NCBI GenBank assembly: GCA_937922085.1
Contig: CAKZVD010000080.1
Location: 1 to 47,427, forward strand
Direction: 5' to 3'
DNA: 47,427 nt
Source: an uncultured Tenacibaculum sp.
GTDB lineage: Bacteria; Bacteroidota; Bacteroidia; Flavobacteriales; Flavobacteriaceae
The translations under genes and the position numbers were made by a program. The notes under the pieces were generated by a model that saw only the letters and a program-made list of their open reading frames with translations, searched no databases and was not told the origin of the DNA. This document shows, piece after piece, positions 1 to 8,168 of this stretch. Numbering within the stretch: the first letter of the stretch is position 1; the number at the start of each line of letters is the position of its first letter.

Positions 1-42
1 CTATGATTTGGCGGATTAGTGGCTTGTTTGTATTTTTAGTGC

Positions 43-104
43 GCTTGAAGAGTCCCATAAATTGTATTTTTTGTTCGCAAAACTAAAATACGGGATTCTC
101 AAGC
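43..104. repeat. imperfect inverted repeat at left edge
   Basis: GCTTGAAGAGTCCCATAA at 43-60 pairs with the reverse complement of the stretch ending at 104 (GCTTGAGAATCCCGTA), with one bulge and one mismatch. About 22 nt lie between the arms. It could be the terminator hairpin of a gene ending left of the window (one frame reads YDLAD-stop at 2-19), or the end of a mobile sequence. No poly-T tract follows directly, so its role is open. Confidence 0.35.
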
Positions 105-127
105 TTTTATGGTATTCAAACTTTCGG

Positions 128-1231
128 ATGCTTGTGATAGTATTTATATGTTTGCATTTTACTGTTATAAGTAATGCCCAAACATATAAAGGAAATGTAG
201 AACTTAAAAGTCAAAAAGAAATAGATAAAGCTTTTAGTAATGGTGGAATTTTAAAAAATATCTCTAAGATAGAAGGACACCTTATAATAGGAGATAGAAA
301 AGGTAGTGATATAACAACGATTACAGCGTTTTCAAAAATAAAAATAATTGGTAAAGGTTTGTATATTTTTACTAATCTAAAACTGAAATCATTAAAAGGG
401 TTAGAATCTATTATTAATGTGCCTAAAATAGTAATATCAGCAAATATAGAATTAGAAAACTTAGAAGGTTTAGAAGGGCTAAAAAAGGTAGAAGGAGAAT
501 TTAGAATTGCTCATAATAACTCGCTTCTTTCTTTTGAAGGGCTTTCTAATTTACATACAGTTGGAGGATTAGATGTATTTATAAATAGTAACTTGAAAAG
601 CTGTAAAGGTTTAGAGAAATTAAGAACAATAACATCGTATTTAAGTTTTGATGATAATGATAAATTGAAAAGTATTGCAGAATTAAAACTTAAAAGAATA
701 GAAGGTTCTTTAGATATTAAAGGAAATGATGTGTTAGAAACATTAAAAGGCTTAGAAGGGATAAAAGAAATAAATAAAATAGTAATTAGTGGGAATAATA
801 GTTTGACAACATTAGATGGGTTAGATAGTTTAAAATTAATTACAAACGGAATATTAATAAGAGGTAATGATCAATTAATTTCTTTTTATGGTTTACATAA
901 TATAAGAGAAATAGGATCTTATTTAGACATAACGAAAAATGAAAGTTTAGTTTCATTTGAAGGGTTAAACAAGTTAAATAAAATAGGAGGAGAGTTATAT
1001 GTTGAAAGAAATAATGAATTGAAAACTCTTATGGGGTTAGAGAGTTTACAAAGTATAGGGAATTTAAAAATTAGATATAACCCGAAATTACAAGATTTTT
1101 GTGCTCTTAAAAAAACGATTAAAGAGGTCGATGAAAAAGAAGAATGGGTAAAAACTAGTTTTGAAATAAGAAAAAACTATTTTAACCCGAGTATAACTGA
1201 TTTTAGGAATGACAGATGTAATAAATATTAA
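128..1231 (+). CDS. secreted receptor-L/LRR-like repeat protein
   Basis: A 367-aa protein if started at the ATG at 128, where a clean signal peptide begins (MLVIVFICLHFTVISNAQ, cleavage after NAQ). The in-frame TTG at 62 would put 22 non-signal residues in front and is unlikely. The mature part is about ten repeats of roughly 23 residues with the pattern LxxLxGLExLxxIxGxLxIxxN, as in receptor L domains and bacterial LRR surface proteins. There is no T9SS sorting domain and no lipobox, so it is probably periplasmic or outer-surface associated. A short cysteine-containing cap (FCALKK...DRCNKY) closes the solenoid. The ligand is unknown. It is followed by a separate small membrane-protein gene on the same strand. 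Confidence 0.75.
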   Translation: MLVIVFICLHFTVISNAQTYKGNVELKSQKEIDKAFSNGGILKNISKIEGHLIIGDRKGSDITTITAFSKIKIIGKGLYIFTNLKLKSLKGLESIINVPKIVISANIELENLEGLEGLKKVEGEFRIAHNNSLLSFEGLSNLHTVGGLDVFINSNLKSCKGLEKLRTITSYLSFDDNDKLKSIAELKLKRIEGSLDIKGNDVLETLKGLEGIKEINKIVISGNNSLTTLDGLDSLKLITNGILIRGNDQLISFYGLHNIREIGSYLDITKNESLVSFEGLNKLNKIGGELYVERNNELKTLMGLESLQSIGNLKIRYNPKLQDFCALKKTIKEVDEKEEWVKTSFEIRKNYFNPSITDFRNDRCNKY

Positions 1232-1390
1232 ACAAAATCTTTCTTTATTTTTATAATAAGAGTTAAATGATTTTCACTGAAAGTGGTGTAAATGAAATAT
1301 TAGAAATAGTTTTTCTTTACCGTAGTTAAGTAAATTTATAATAATAGAACATTAATGTAGAAATTATGGTTGATAATATAGATTTTGAAA

Positions 1391-1990
1391 ATGAAAAAAA
1401 TAAATAAAGCTTTAATAATTGTATATGTTTTTTTAACAACTTTGTTTGTCTTTAGAGTTATTTTGTCTTTCTATGATTATAGTTATTCAGGATATTATAC
1501 AGATAAAATAGTTAATTGGAGTTGGTTATTTTTTACAGTAATAATTATTATTTGGTTTTGGAAAAAGAGACGGGTTAAAATATATTTTTACTCATTACTG
1601 ATATTCCTTTTATTAAGTATTTTACCAATGGCAATTCCTTTTTTTGGTATTTTATTTTTTTTCTCTACAATTGATGATTATCAACAAATAGAATTAAATA
1701 ATAATTATAGAATTGAAAGAACGAACCATCAAGCATTATCAATACATAGAATTTATATTTATAAAAAAAAAGGAATTATAGAAGAAAATATAGGTAGACC
1801 TATATATTCTGATATAGTAGAAAAAGTACTAAATTTAAATATGGAAGATATTTTATATGAATTTGAGGAATACCCAATACAAAATGCAAAATTAATAGAT
1901 GTTAATAAAGATAGTATTGGTATAGAATATCAAATAAAAAATAAGAAAAAACTAGTTTATCATTCATTAAAAAATAATGAAGGGTATTAA
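1391..1990 (+). CDS. small membrane protein of unknown function
   Basis: A 199-aa protein from the ATG at 1391; an upstream TTG at 1385 would add only two residues. Hydrophobic segments lie at about residues 7-27, 43-58 and 64-92. They are separated by a short basic stretch (KKRRVK) and followed by a soluble tail of about 105 residues rich in I, N, K and E. No family is recognised. It ends just before a strong intrinsic terminator and converges with the large minus-strand T9SS gene. It could be an immunity-like or stress membrane protein, but nothing in the sequence proves a role. Confidence 0.65.
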   Translation: MKKINKALIIVYVFLTTLFVFRVILSFYDYSYSGYYTDKIVNWSWLFFTVIIIIWFWKKRRVKIYFYSLLIFLLLSILPMAIPFFGILFFFSTIDDYQQIELNNNYRIERTNHQALSIHRIYIYKKKGIIEENIGRPIYSDIVEKVLNLNMEDILYEFEEYPIQNAKLIDVNKDSIGIEYQIKNKKKLVYHSLKNNEGY

Positions 1991-1994
1991 AATA

Positions 1995-2028
1995 AAACTG
2001 AGAATTCAATTGAATCCTCAGTTTTTTT
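1995..2028. terminator. bidirectional intrinsic terminator
   Basis: AAACTGAG...CTCAGTTT stem extended by AATTC/GAATT, followed by seven T on the plus strand and preceded by an A run. It lies between two convergent genes and can serve both. Confidence 0.85.
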
Positions 2029-2063
2029 GATTAAAAATATTTGCCAAAGACAAACAAGTTTAA

Positions 2064-5000
2064 TTATTTTTTAATGAAACGTTTTGTTATAGCTTTTCCA
2101 TTTGAAATAAACTTAACAAAATAAGATCCTGTAGCGAATTGAGAAACATCAATAGTTGATTTTTCATTCACTTTTTTATCAGAAGTATACACTACTTTTC
2201 CAGTAATTGAATAAATAGTAATTTCGTTAAAGTCTCCATTAAAAATTTCGATATTCAAACTATTCATTGCTGGGTTTGGATATAGTTTAATACTTTTTAA
2301 TGATTTCTCAGTAAAAGCAATTAATTCTTCACCAGGTGTAGCCTGAGGTGTTACATCTCTTGTAGATGGAGCCTTAACATTATCTCCTTTTATGGTAATT
2401 AAATCGAAATATACTCTATCTGCATTTCCACTAGCATCACAACGTAAACGAAACCTATTGTTTGCATTAAAATCATGGTTTGCAGTGTTTAGAGAAATGA
2501 TATCTGTAAAAAACTCATCATTATTATAATCAACTCCAACAGTATATTGTCCTATAACTTCATAAGAAGAACCATTAAAAAACTCAATAAAGAAATCTTC
2601 CCCAGATTCAAAACTATCTATGTAGGCAAAAAACTCAAAGGTAACTTCTGTGTTTCCAGAAAGATCTAATACAGGAGAGGTAGTATTTGAGGTACTTGTA
2701 TCATCTCTAAGTCTGATAGAAAAATTGCCATCATAAGATCTTGCAGCACTATTTATACGAATAGCATCACTTCCTGGATCACTCCAACCTTGAAGTCCAT
2801 CTTCAAAACTATAACCAGCAATAGTACCAGCAGATCCACCCCCACCAGTTCCAGCTTCTAAATTAATTGTGTAATCTTCAACTTCACCATAAGTAAAGTT
2901 TTCACAAGAAGTAGGTATTGCGTTGTATTTCATAGAAACTCTCATTCTTATAGAAGTTTGAGATGTTCCATTAGGAACTGTAAAAGTTCCGCTGTTATTT
3001 GCGTCAGTAGAAGGTGCTTTAGACCAAACTAACTCTCCACTATCTGTAAAGTCTCCATTATTATTATAATCAATCCAAACAGCATATCCTTCAGCAAAAG
3101 AGTTTCCTGTCCATGTAGGAGTTACATTTACTGTGTATTGTTGACCTTCGCTTAAGTTAGTAGAAATACTAGAAAAATCTGAATAAACTTGCCCCGTAGA
3201 GTTATTGTTTATCGTGTTTAAACTAACATTACTAATAAATTCATCACTTACATTATTACTTGAAGAATCACAGTAGTTAACAGGTGCTGAACCATCTATT
3301 GTTGTAAAAGTAACACTTACACTACCAGAAACATTTCCAGCGGCATCTTGTGCAACTACAGAAGCGGTATATTGTGTAAGAGGAGATAATCCTGTTACAT
3401 CAAAAGAAGCAGTAGGTGATGTTCCTACTTGATTTCCTCCTATAGAAATTAAATATTGAGATACCCCAACATTATCAGTAGACGCTGTCCAATTTAAAGA
3501 GGCTCCATTAAAAGTAATGTTTGAAGCAGTTAAATTAGATGGATCTGTAGGTGATTGTGTATCTGGTGGACCAGCTGGTTGCATTTTAAAAGTACCAATA
3601 ACTCCTTTTCTTCCATTATTCATATACTCGGTAATGAACCAGAAAGTACTATTGTTAGATGGATCTACATCAATTTTGCTATAATCCCCATAACGTGTAC
3701 CTGGAATATTTGCATTTCCATTAGCTATAAGCCCTTCAGCAGCAGTCATAGTACCTAAAGGATCTCCATTAGATCTTCCAGTAAAGTAAGAACTTACTCT
3801 TACAGTAGAAGATGAGGTAGGTCCAGATAAAGAAGTATATCCCATACCAATATTTCCAGCACCATCCATAGCTAAACTAGCATTCCAAGCATGTTTCCCA
3901 TCTGGCGCAGCATAAGTTCCTTCTTGATATAAAGACCAAGGTTGATTATCATCGCTTTGACGGAATTCCATCCAACGTATACCAGCACGTTTTCCAGAAG
4001 AAGCATCTATATCTACAACAAAATTGAATACTGCCGAGTTGTGAGTACCAAATTTTCTAAACTGCGCCTGATTCATTATTGTTGCTTGTAAAGCATCTAT
4101 AGTTGCCCCACCATTTGGTTGTGGTAAATTGGCAAAACTCCCACCATCAAACACTCCAATAAAAGGAGTTACAGAAATCTCTAGAGGGTTAGACACAGAA
4201 GAATTTGAAGTATCAAACCAATCTACATCAATATTCCATACTTTTACATGATCAGAAGAAACACCAGTCCAAGCATTATCTTGCATATAAACTACGGTAG
4301 CGCCTCCTGCAGCAGGTAAATTACTATCAGTAACATTTAATACTTGAGGGCTATAAAAACCACTAGTAGCAATATTAGGTAGATTAAAACCTAATATACC
4401 TGCACCAGAATCTCCATTAAGCATCGCATTTCTATCTAAAGCCCAAACTCTGTTAGCACTATTGGTATTGTCTGTAATATAATATCCATCACTCCAAATT
4501 GATAATTTTTGGTAATCATTAATTTGAGAAACGTTATATATATACCAACCTGAAGTTAATGGATTAGAACCATCAGATACTGCTATTTGAGCACCTGCGC
4601 CAGCACCATTTAAAAAAGATAAAACCCAACGATCGGCGGCGTTATCGTAAGAAACAGTTAAATCACAACACCCTCCTGATGGAAAAATAGCAGGATTAGG
4701 AGCGGTTTCTCCTAACAGTTCATTTCCTTGCTTGTCATAAATCATGAAACCTGTATTAAATACGACCATAACATGATTTGGACCTACAGCTAACGAAGGG
4801 TCTGTAGGCTGTGAATTTGAAGAGTAGGTATCAAATACTAATTCTGGATCAGCCATTTTCATACTTTGCTCTTTTGCATTTTTGTTCCGTATAAAGTAAT
4901 CATTTTTGGTTTGTGGATCTTTCCCAGGAATAACAATGTTCCCCATAGATCTTTTGTCTTTGGCTTCCTTTTGAACATCTACAAACGGAACTAAATCAGC

Positions 5001-5135
5001 AGATCTAGTAGATATCGGAGCAACATATTCTACGGAAGGAATAGTACCACGATAAAAAGGTTTGTTTTTTACTTTGCCTTGTGCCATTGCTACAATAGAC
5101 GACAAGAATAAAACAATAAGTAATTGTTTTTTCAT
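2064..5135 (-). CDS. T9SS-exported multidomain protein with Fn3 and GEVED domains
   Basis: A 1023-aa protein. Residues 1-19 form a signal peptide (cleavage after AMAQ). Residues ~90-520 are a large domain of probable beta-propeller type, with repeated D/W-rich strands and a CC pair in SGGCCDL; its function is not recognised. A fibronectin type III domain follows (~527-613), then a GEVED domain (~618-760, containing GEVEDYTINL), a jelly-roll/MAM-like domain (~765-918) and a type A T9SS C-terminal sorting domain (~948-1023; LYPNPAMNSL start, ITGKVVY, GSYFVKF end). By family knowledge such proteins cross the outer membrane by the type IX system and are released or anchored after removal of the tail. 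A secreted adhesin or hydrolase accessory role is likely. No catalytic motif is evident. Confidence 0.88.
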   Translation of the reverse strand: MKKQLLIVLFLSSIVAMAQGKVKNKPFYRGTIPSVEYVAPISTRSADLVPFVDVQKEAKDKRSMGNIVIPGKDPQTKNDYFIRNKNAKEQSMKMADPELVFDTYSSNSQPTDPSLAVGPNHVMVVFNTGFMIYDKQGNELLGETAPNPAIFPSGGCCDLTVSYDNAADRWVLSFLNGAGAGAQIAVSDGSNPLTSGWYIYNVSQINDYQKLSIWSDGYYITDNTNSANRVWALDRNAMLNGDSGAGILGFNLPNIATSGFYSPQVLNVTDSNLPAAGGATVVYMQDNAWTGVSSDHVKVWNIDVDWFDTSNSSVSNPLEISVTPFIGVFDGGSFANLPQPNGGATIDALQATIMNQAQFRKFGTHNSAVFNFVVDIDASSGKRAGIRWMEFRQSDDNQPWSLYQEGTYAAPDGKHAWNASLAMDGAGNIGMGYTSLSGPTSSSTVRVSSYFTGRSNGDPLGTMTAAEGLIANGNANIPGTRYGDYSKIDVDPSNNSTFWFITEYMNNGRKGVIGTFKMQPAGPPDTQSPTDPSNLTASNITFNGASLNWTASTDNVGVSQYLISIGGNQVGTSPTASFDVTGLSPLTQYTASVVAQDAAGNVSGSVSVTFTTIDGSAPVNYCDSSSNNVSDEFISNVSLNTINNNSTGQVYSDFSSISTNLSEGQQYTVNVTPTWTGNSFAEGYAVWIDYNNNGDFTDSGELVWSKAPSTDANNSGTFTVPNGTSQTSIRMRVSMKYNAIPTSCENFTYGEVEDYTINLEAGTGGGGSAGTIAGYSFEDGLQGWSDPGSDAIRINSAARSYDGNFSIRLRDDTSTSNTTSPVLDLSGNTEVTFEFFAYIDSFESGEDFFIEFFNGSSYEVIGQYTVGVDYNNDEFFTDIISLNTANHDFNANNRFRLRCDASGNADRVYFDLITIKGDNVKAPSTRDVTPQATPGEELIAFTEKSLKSIKLYPNPAMNSLNIEIFNGDFNEITIYSITGKVVYTSDKKVNEKSTIDVSQFATGSYFVKFISNGKAITKRFIKK

Positions 5136-5263
5136 AATAATAGGTTGTTTAGGTTAATATTATCATAAAATTAACAAAAAATAAAATATAAGTAACTATA
5201 AATTAATTGCTTATCTGTTTTATTTTAAACAAATGAAATTTGAAGAGATTTTTAGTAGAAATA

Positions 5264-5308
5264 AAAAAAATATTGATAATTAAGTGATTAATTACCAATA
5301 TTTTTTTG
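5264..5308. terminator. terminator of the dus-LRR minus-strand unit
   Basis: AATATTGATAATTAA pairs with TTAATTACCAATATT with one mismatch and a 4-nt loop. T runs follow on both strands. On the minus strand it closes the unit that starts at the dus gene; on the plus strand there is no gene to serve. Confidence 0.8.
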
Positions 5309-5332
5309 TATATAAAGAGAAGTAGAGTTTTG

Positions 5333-5452
5333 TTATGTGGACTGTTTTTCGCCATTTAAAATTTCTCTTACAGCTGTTTTGTATTTAATTTGATTACCTG
5401 CTTTTTTTATTTTTTTATATGTTTTTCTAGGATCAGAAAAAAATGTAGCCAT
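5333..5452 (-). pseudogene. duplicated 3' end of the dus gene (39 codons)
   Basis: A short open frame starting with ATG 1 nt after the LRR lipoprotein stop codon. It encodes MATFFSDPRKTYKKIKKAGN, then IKYKTAVREILNGEKQST. From residue 5 on it is about 73% identical over 33 residues to residues 283-315, the very C-terminus, of the dihydrouridine synthase encoded at 7173-8120. At DNA level, 5391-5440 and 7222-7270 differ at only a few positions. The LRR gene therefore sits between two copies of the dus 3' end. It most likely represents the displaced original end of dus, left after cargo joined there, and not a functional small gene. Translation as a short basic peptide cannot be excluded. Confidence 0.85.
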
Positions 5453-5453
5453 T

Positions 5454-7145
5454 TTAATTACAATCAGATTCACTAAAAATCACACCTGAATCGATATTAT
5501 TGTTACGTGTAGAATGAGTAGAATTCATAAAATTACGATCACTTACTTTAATACACGTTAAATTATTGTTGTTAGCTTTAAATTCATGTCCTATAAAATT
5601 GTAACCATTAGCAACATTTAGTTTTGTTAGATTATTATCATTACAAAAAAAGGTTTTTAGTGCTTTACTTTCTGATACATTTAATTCTGTTAGTTTATTG
5701 TTTTGACAAATAAGAGTTTTTAATGTTCGATTTTCTGGAATATTAAGACTGCTTATATTATTGATTTCACAGTTAATCTTTGTTAATTTAGAAGAAACGA
5801 TTTCTAATAATTCTATTTTGTTATTAGAACATTCTAAAGATATTAATTCTATATGGTTAGAAAGATCTAATTTATCAATAGAATTATTTTGGCATCGTAA
5901 TGTTATTAAATTAGGGCTATTGGTTACATTTAATTCTGTTAGGTTATTATCATTACATGATAAATGTTTAAGGTTTATACTACCTAATAAATCTAGATCT
6001 GTTAATTTGTTAACTCCACAAGCAATAAGTTCTAATGTTTCACTATTTGCAATATTAAGGTTTGTGATATTGTTACCTCCACATCGTAATTCTTTCAACT
6101 TAGAAGAATTGATGTTTAGAGCTTCTATTTTATTATCTACACACCATAATAATGTTAATTCTGGATGAGAAGACGTGTCTAAGTTGGTTAGAGTATTACT
6201 ATGGCAATATACTTTTGATAATTTACTGTTTTGAGAAATATTTAATTCAGTTAAATTATTAAAACTACAACCTAAAGAGACTAAATTTTTATTTTTAGAA
6301 AAATCTAAATTTGTTAGTCTGTTTTTACCACAAGATAAATTGGTCAACCCTATGTTTTTGGAAACATCTAAATTAATTAACCTGTTGGAAGAGCAGTCTA
6401 TTTCTTTTAGGGTTTCACTTTCTGGTAAATCTATTGATTCAATACGATTTTGAATACAATATATTTTTACTAATTCTTTATTTTGAGAGAGGTTTAGATT
6501 TTCTAATAATGTTAATTCACAATATAATTCTTTTAAAAAAGACATTTTGGAGAAATCAACATCACTTATTCTGTTATTACTAAAATTTAAATATTCAAGA
6601 GATATAAAATCTTCAAGACCTTTTCCATTAAATATTGCTTTATTTGAAATATCTAAAGTTTTAATATTTTTAAGATCTCTACTAGCTACTTGTTTGTTAA
6701 TAATTCCATCTGTATCAATACCTCTATCAATTAATAATTTTTCAAAAGCATAATCAGGTATTGACGTATATTTTTCCGTTATATCATTTAATGTAATTAT
6801 AACTCTAACCTCCTTTAATTTATTGCCTTTCTCAACTTCAATATTAGCAATGATTTTTTGGTTTTTTTCAAAATCAAATTTTTTTGAACTAAGAACAATT
6901 ATATTACCAAGTTTATCTACTATTATTGAACCAGAAGGAGATTGGTTTTTTATAAAAAAAGATAAATTTTCAGGATTTTCACTTGTTTTAATAGTCCCTA
7001 ATATTGTATTACTATCTTGATGTTCGTCAACAGAGATAATAAAATCATTTACTGTAAATACTGATTCTTCTATAGAGTCATCTGTACATGAAGAAAAAGT
7101 AATAAAGAAAGTATATACGAGAATAATATTTTTAATCAATTTCAT
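5454..7145 (-). CDS. leucine-rich-repeat lipoprotein
   Basis: A 563-aa protein. The signal peptide ends in the lipobox FSSC (Cys20), followed by TDDSIEE, acidic residues that resemble the surface-export signal of flavobacterial lipoproteins. Residues ~25-125 are a beta-rich domain resembling cadherin-like folds (VDEHQDSNTILGTI, TLNDITE). A linker with DYAFEKLLIDRGIDTDG follows, typical of flavobacterial LRR proteins. Residues ~155-545 are about 18 LRR units of 20-22 residues with the pattern LxxLxCxxNxLTxLxVSxN. It is predicted to be an outer-membrane surface lipoprotein binding an unknown ligand. It starts 27 nt after the dus stop codon and is probably co-transcribed with dus. It is bracketed by a second copy of the dus 3' end and is best seen as cargo inserted at that gene. 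Confidence 0.85.
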   Translation of the reverse strand: MKLIKNIILVYTFFITFSSCTDDSIEESVFTVNDFIISVDEHQDSNTILGTIKTSENPENLSFFIKNQSPSGSIIVDKLGNIIVLSSKKFDFEKNQKIIANIEVEKGNKLKEVRVIITLNDITEKYTSIPDYAFEKLLIDRGIDTDGIINKQVASRDLKNIKTLDISNKAIFNGKGLEDFISLEYLNFSNNRISDVDFSKMSFLKELYCELTLLENLNLSQNKELVKIYCIQNRIESIDLPESETLKEIDCSSNRLINLDVSKNIGLTNLSCGKNRLTNLDFSKNKNLVSLGCSFNNLTELNISQNSKLSKVYCHSNTLTNLDTSSHPELTLLWCVDNKIEALNINSSKLKELRCGGNNITNLNIANSETLELIACGVNKLTDLDLLGSINLKHLSCNDNNLTELNVTNSPNLITLRCQNNSIDKLDLSNHIELISLECSNNKIELLEIVSSKLTKINCEINNISSLNIPENRTLKTLICQNNKLTELNVSESKALKTFFCNDNNLTKLNVANGYNFIGHEFKANNNNLTCIKVSDRNFMNSTHSTRNNNIDSGVIFSESDCN

Positions 7146-7172
7146 ATAATTTTTTTTGCGAAAATAGTAACT

Positions 7173-8120
7173 TTACTTTTCATTCGAAAAGATTTCTTTC
7201 ACTGTTAATTGATATTTTTTTTGATTCCCTGCTTTTTTTATTTTTTTATACGTTTTTCTAGGGTCAGAAAAAGATTGTGAAAAATATTCCCAGAAACCTT
7301 GCATTTTCATTTTTATTGGAGTTGGCCCAGATAAGGCTTCATCATACTGATGATAAATTTCATTATGGAAAGCTTCGAAAATTTTCCATCGATCTTTGGG
7401 GTAGGTAGTTGTGTTGTCTTTAATCATTTGTGGTAAAAAAGGGTCTGCAATTAACCCGCGACCTAACATATAATGTGTAATACTCGGAAATCGTTCTTTC
7501 ATAGCTTTAAAACCAGCTACTGTTGTAATATCTCCGTTATAATATAATTGATGTTTAGAAACATCAATACATTTTTGAAAAGCATCTAAATCAACCCCAC
7601 CTTTATATAATTGTTTTCCAATTCTAGCATGAATAGCTACATTTTTTAAAGGGTATTTTTCTAAAATAGGAAATGTATCTAAAATTTCATTACTATTTTC
7701 ATACCCCATTCTCATTTTCATAGAAACCAAAATATCAGTTTCATTGTGTGCCCGATGTAATATTTCATCTATTTTATTAGGATTACAAATTAACCCAGCT
7801 CCCATACCAGATTTAGCAACCATAGGATAAGGACAGCCTAAGTTCCAGTTTAGTTCTTTATAACCTAAACTTTGTACATATTTAACAACAAATAAAAATT
7901 CATCAGGATCATTAGTAATCACTTGAGGAATAACTGTTAATGTTGTATTATGTTCAGGGAGTAAATCGCGTTGGTAACTCGATTTTATTTTAAACTTTCC
8001 ATTTAACCGTATATATGGTGCGTAGTATGTATCAATACCTCCAAAATATTTATGCTGTGCATTTCTAAAACGAAAATCAGTAAAACCTTGTAGAGGAGAG
8101 GAAAGTAATGTAAAATCCAT
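7173..8120 (-). CDS. tRNA-dihydrouridine synthase family protein
   Basis: Start chosen at the ATG at 8120 (MDFTLLSSPLQGFTDFRFR), the usual N-terminus of the family; an upstream in-frame ATG at 8174 would overlap the divergent gene. The protein is 315 aa, normal for Dus enzymes. Visible landmarks are the FMN-barrel start (SSPLQGFTD), catalytic Cys96 in LGCPYP, Lys135 in SMKMRMG, His164 in AIHAR and the GRG/ADPFL phosphate-binding end. Known chemistry: FMN- and NADPH-dependent reduction of uridine to dihydrouridine in the tRNA D-loop or variable region, in the cytosol. Which uridine is modified cannot be read from the sequence. The last 33 codons recur downstream of the following LRR gene (5333-5452). 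Confidence 0.92.
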   Translation of the reverse strand: MDFTLLSSPLQGFTDFRFRNAQHKYFGGIDTYYAPYIRLNGKFKIKSSYQRDLLPEHNTTLTVIPQVITNDPDEFLFVVKYVQSLGYKELNWNLGCPYPMVAKSGMGAGLICNPNKIDEILHRAHNETDILVSMKMRMGYENSNEILDTFPILEKYPLKNVAIHARIGKQLYKGGVDLDAFQKCIDVSKHQLYYNGDITTVAGFKAMKERFPSITHYMLGRGLIADPFLPQMIKDNTTTYPKDRWKIFEAFHNEIYHQYDEALSGPTPIKMKMQGFWEYFSQSFSDPRKTYKKIKKAGNQKKYQLTVKEIFSNEK

Positions 8121-8136
8121 AAAATATAATAAGCTG

Positions 8137-8160
8137 CAAATATATAATAAGTTACATTTG
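8137..8160. promoter_or_regulatory. divergent -7 elements between dus and TPR regulator
   Basis: TACATTTG at 8153-8160 on the plus strand lies 8 nt before the ATG at 8169. TATATTTG on the minus strand (8144-8137) lies 16 nt before the dus ATG at 8120. Both match the flavobacterial TAnnTTTG element. No perfect TTG -33 element was found for either. The very short leader predicted on the plus side makes that call weaker. Confidence 0.45.
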
Positions 8161-8168
8161 TCATTACT

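Noticed and set aside
3555..3758. Plus-strand frame of 67 codons inside the T9SS gene
   Set aside because: It lies antisense to a clearly real coding region with a full domain structure and shows no protein-like motif.
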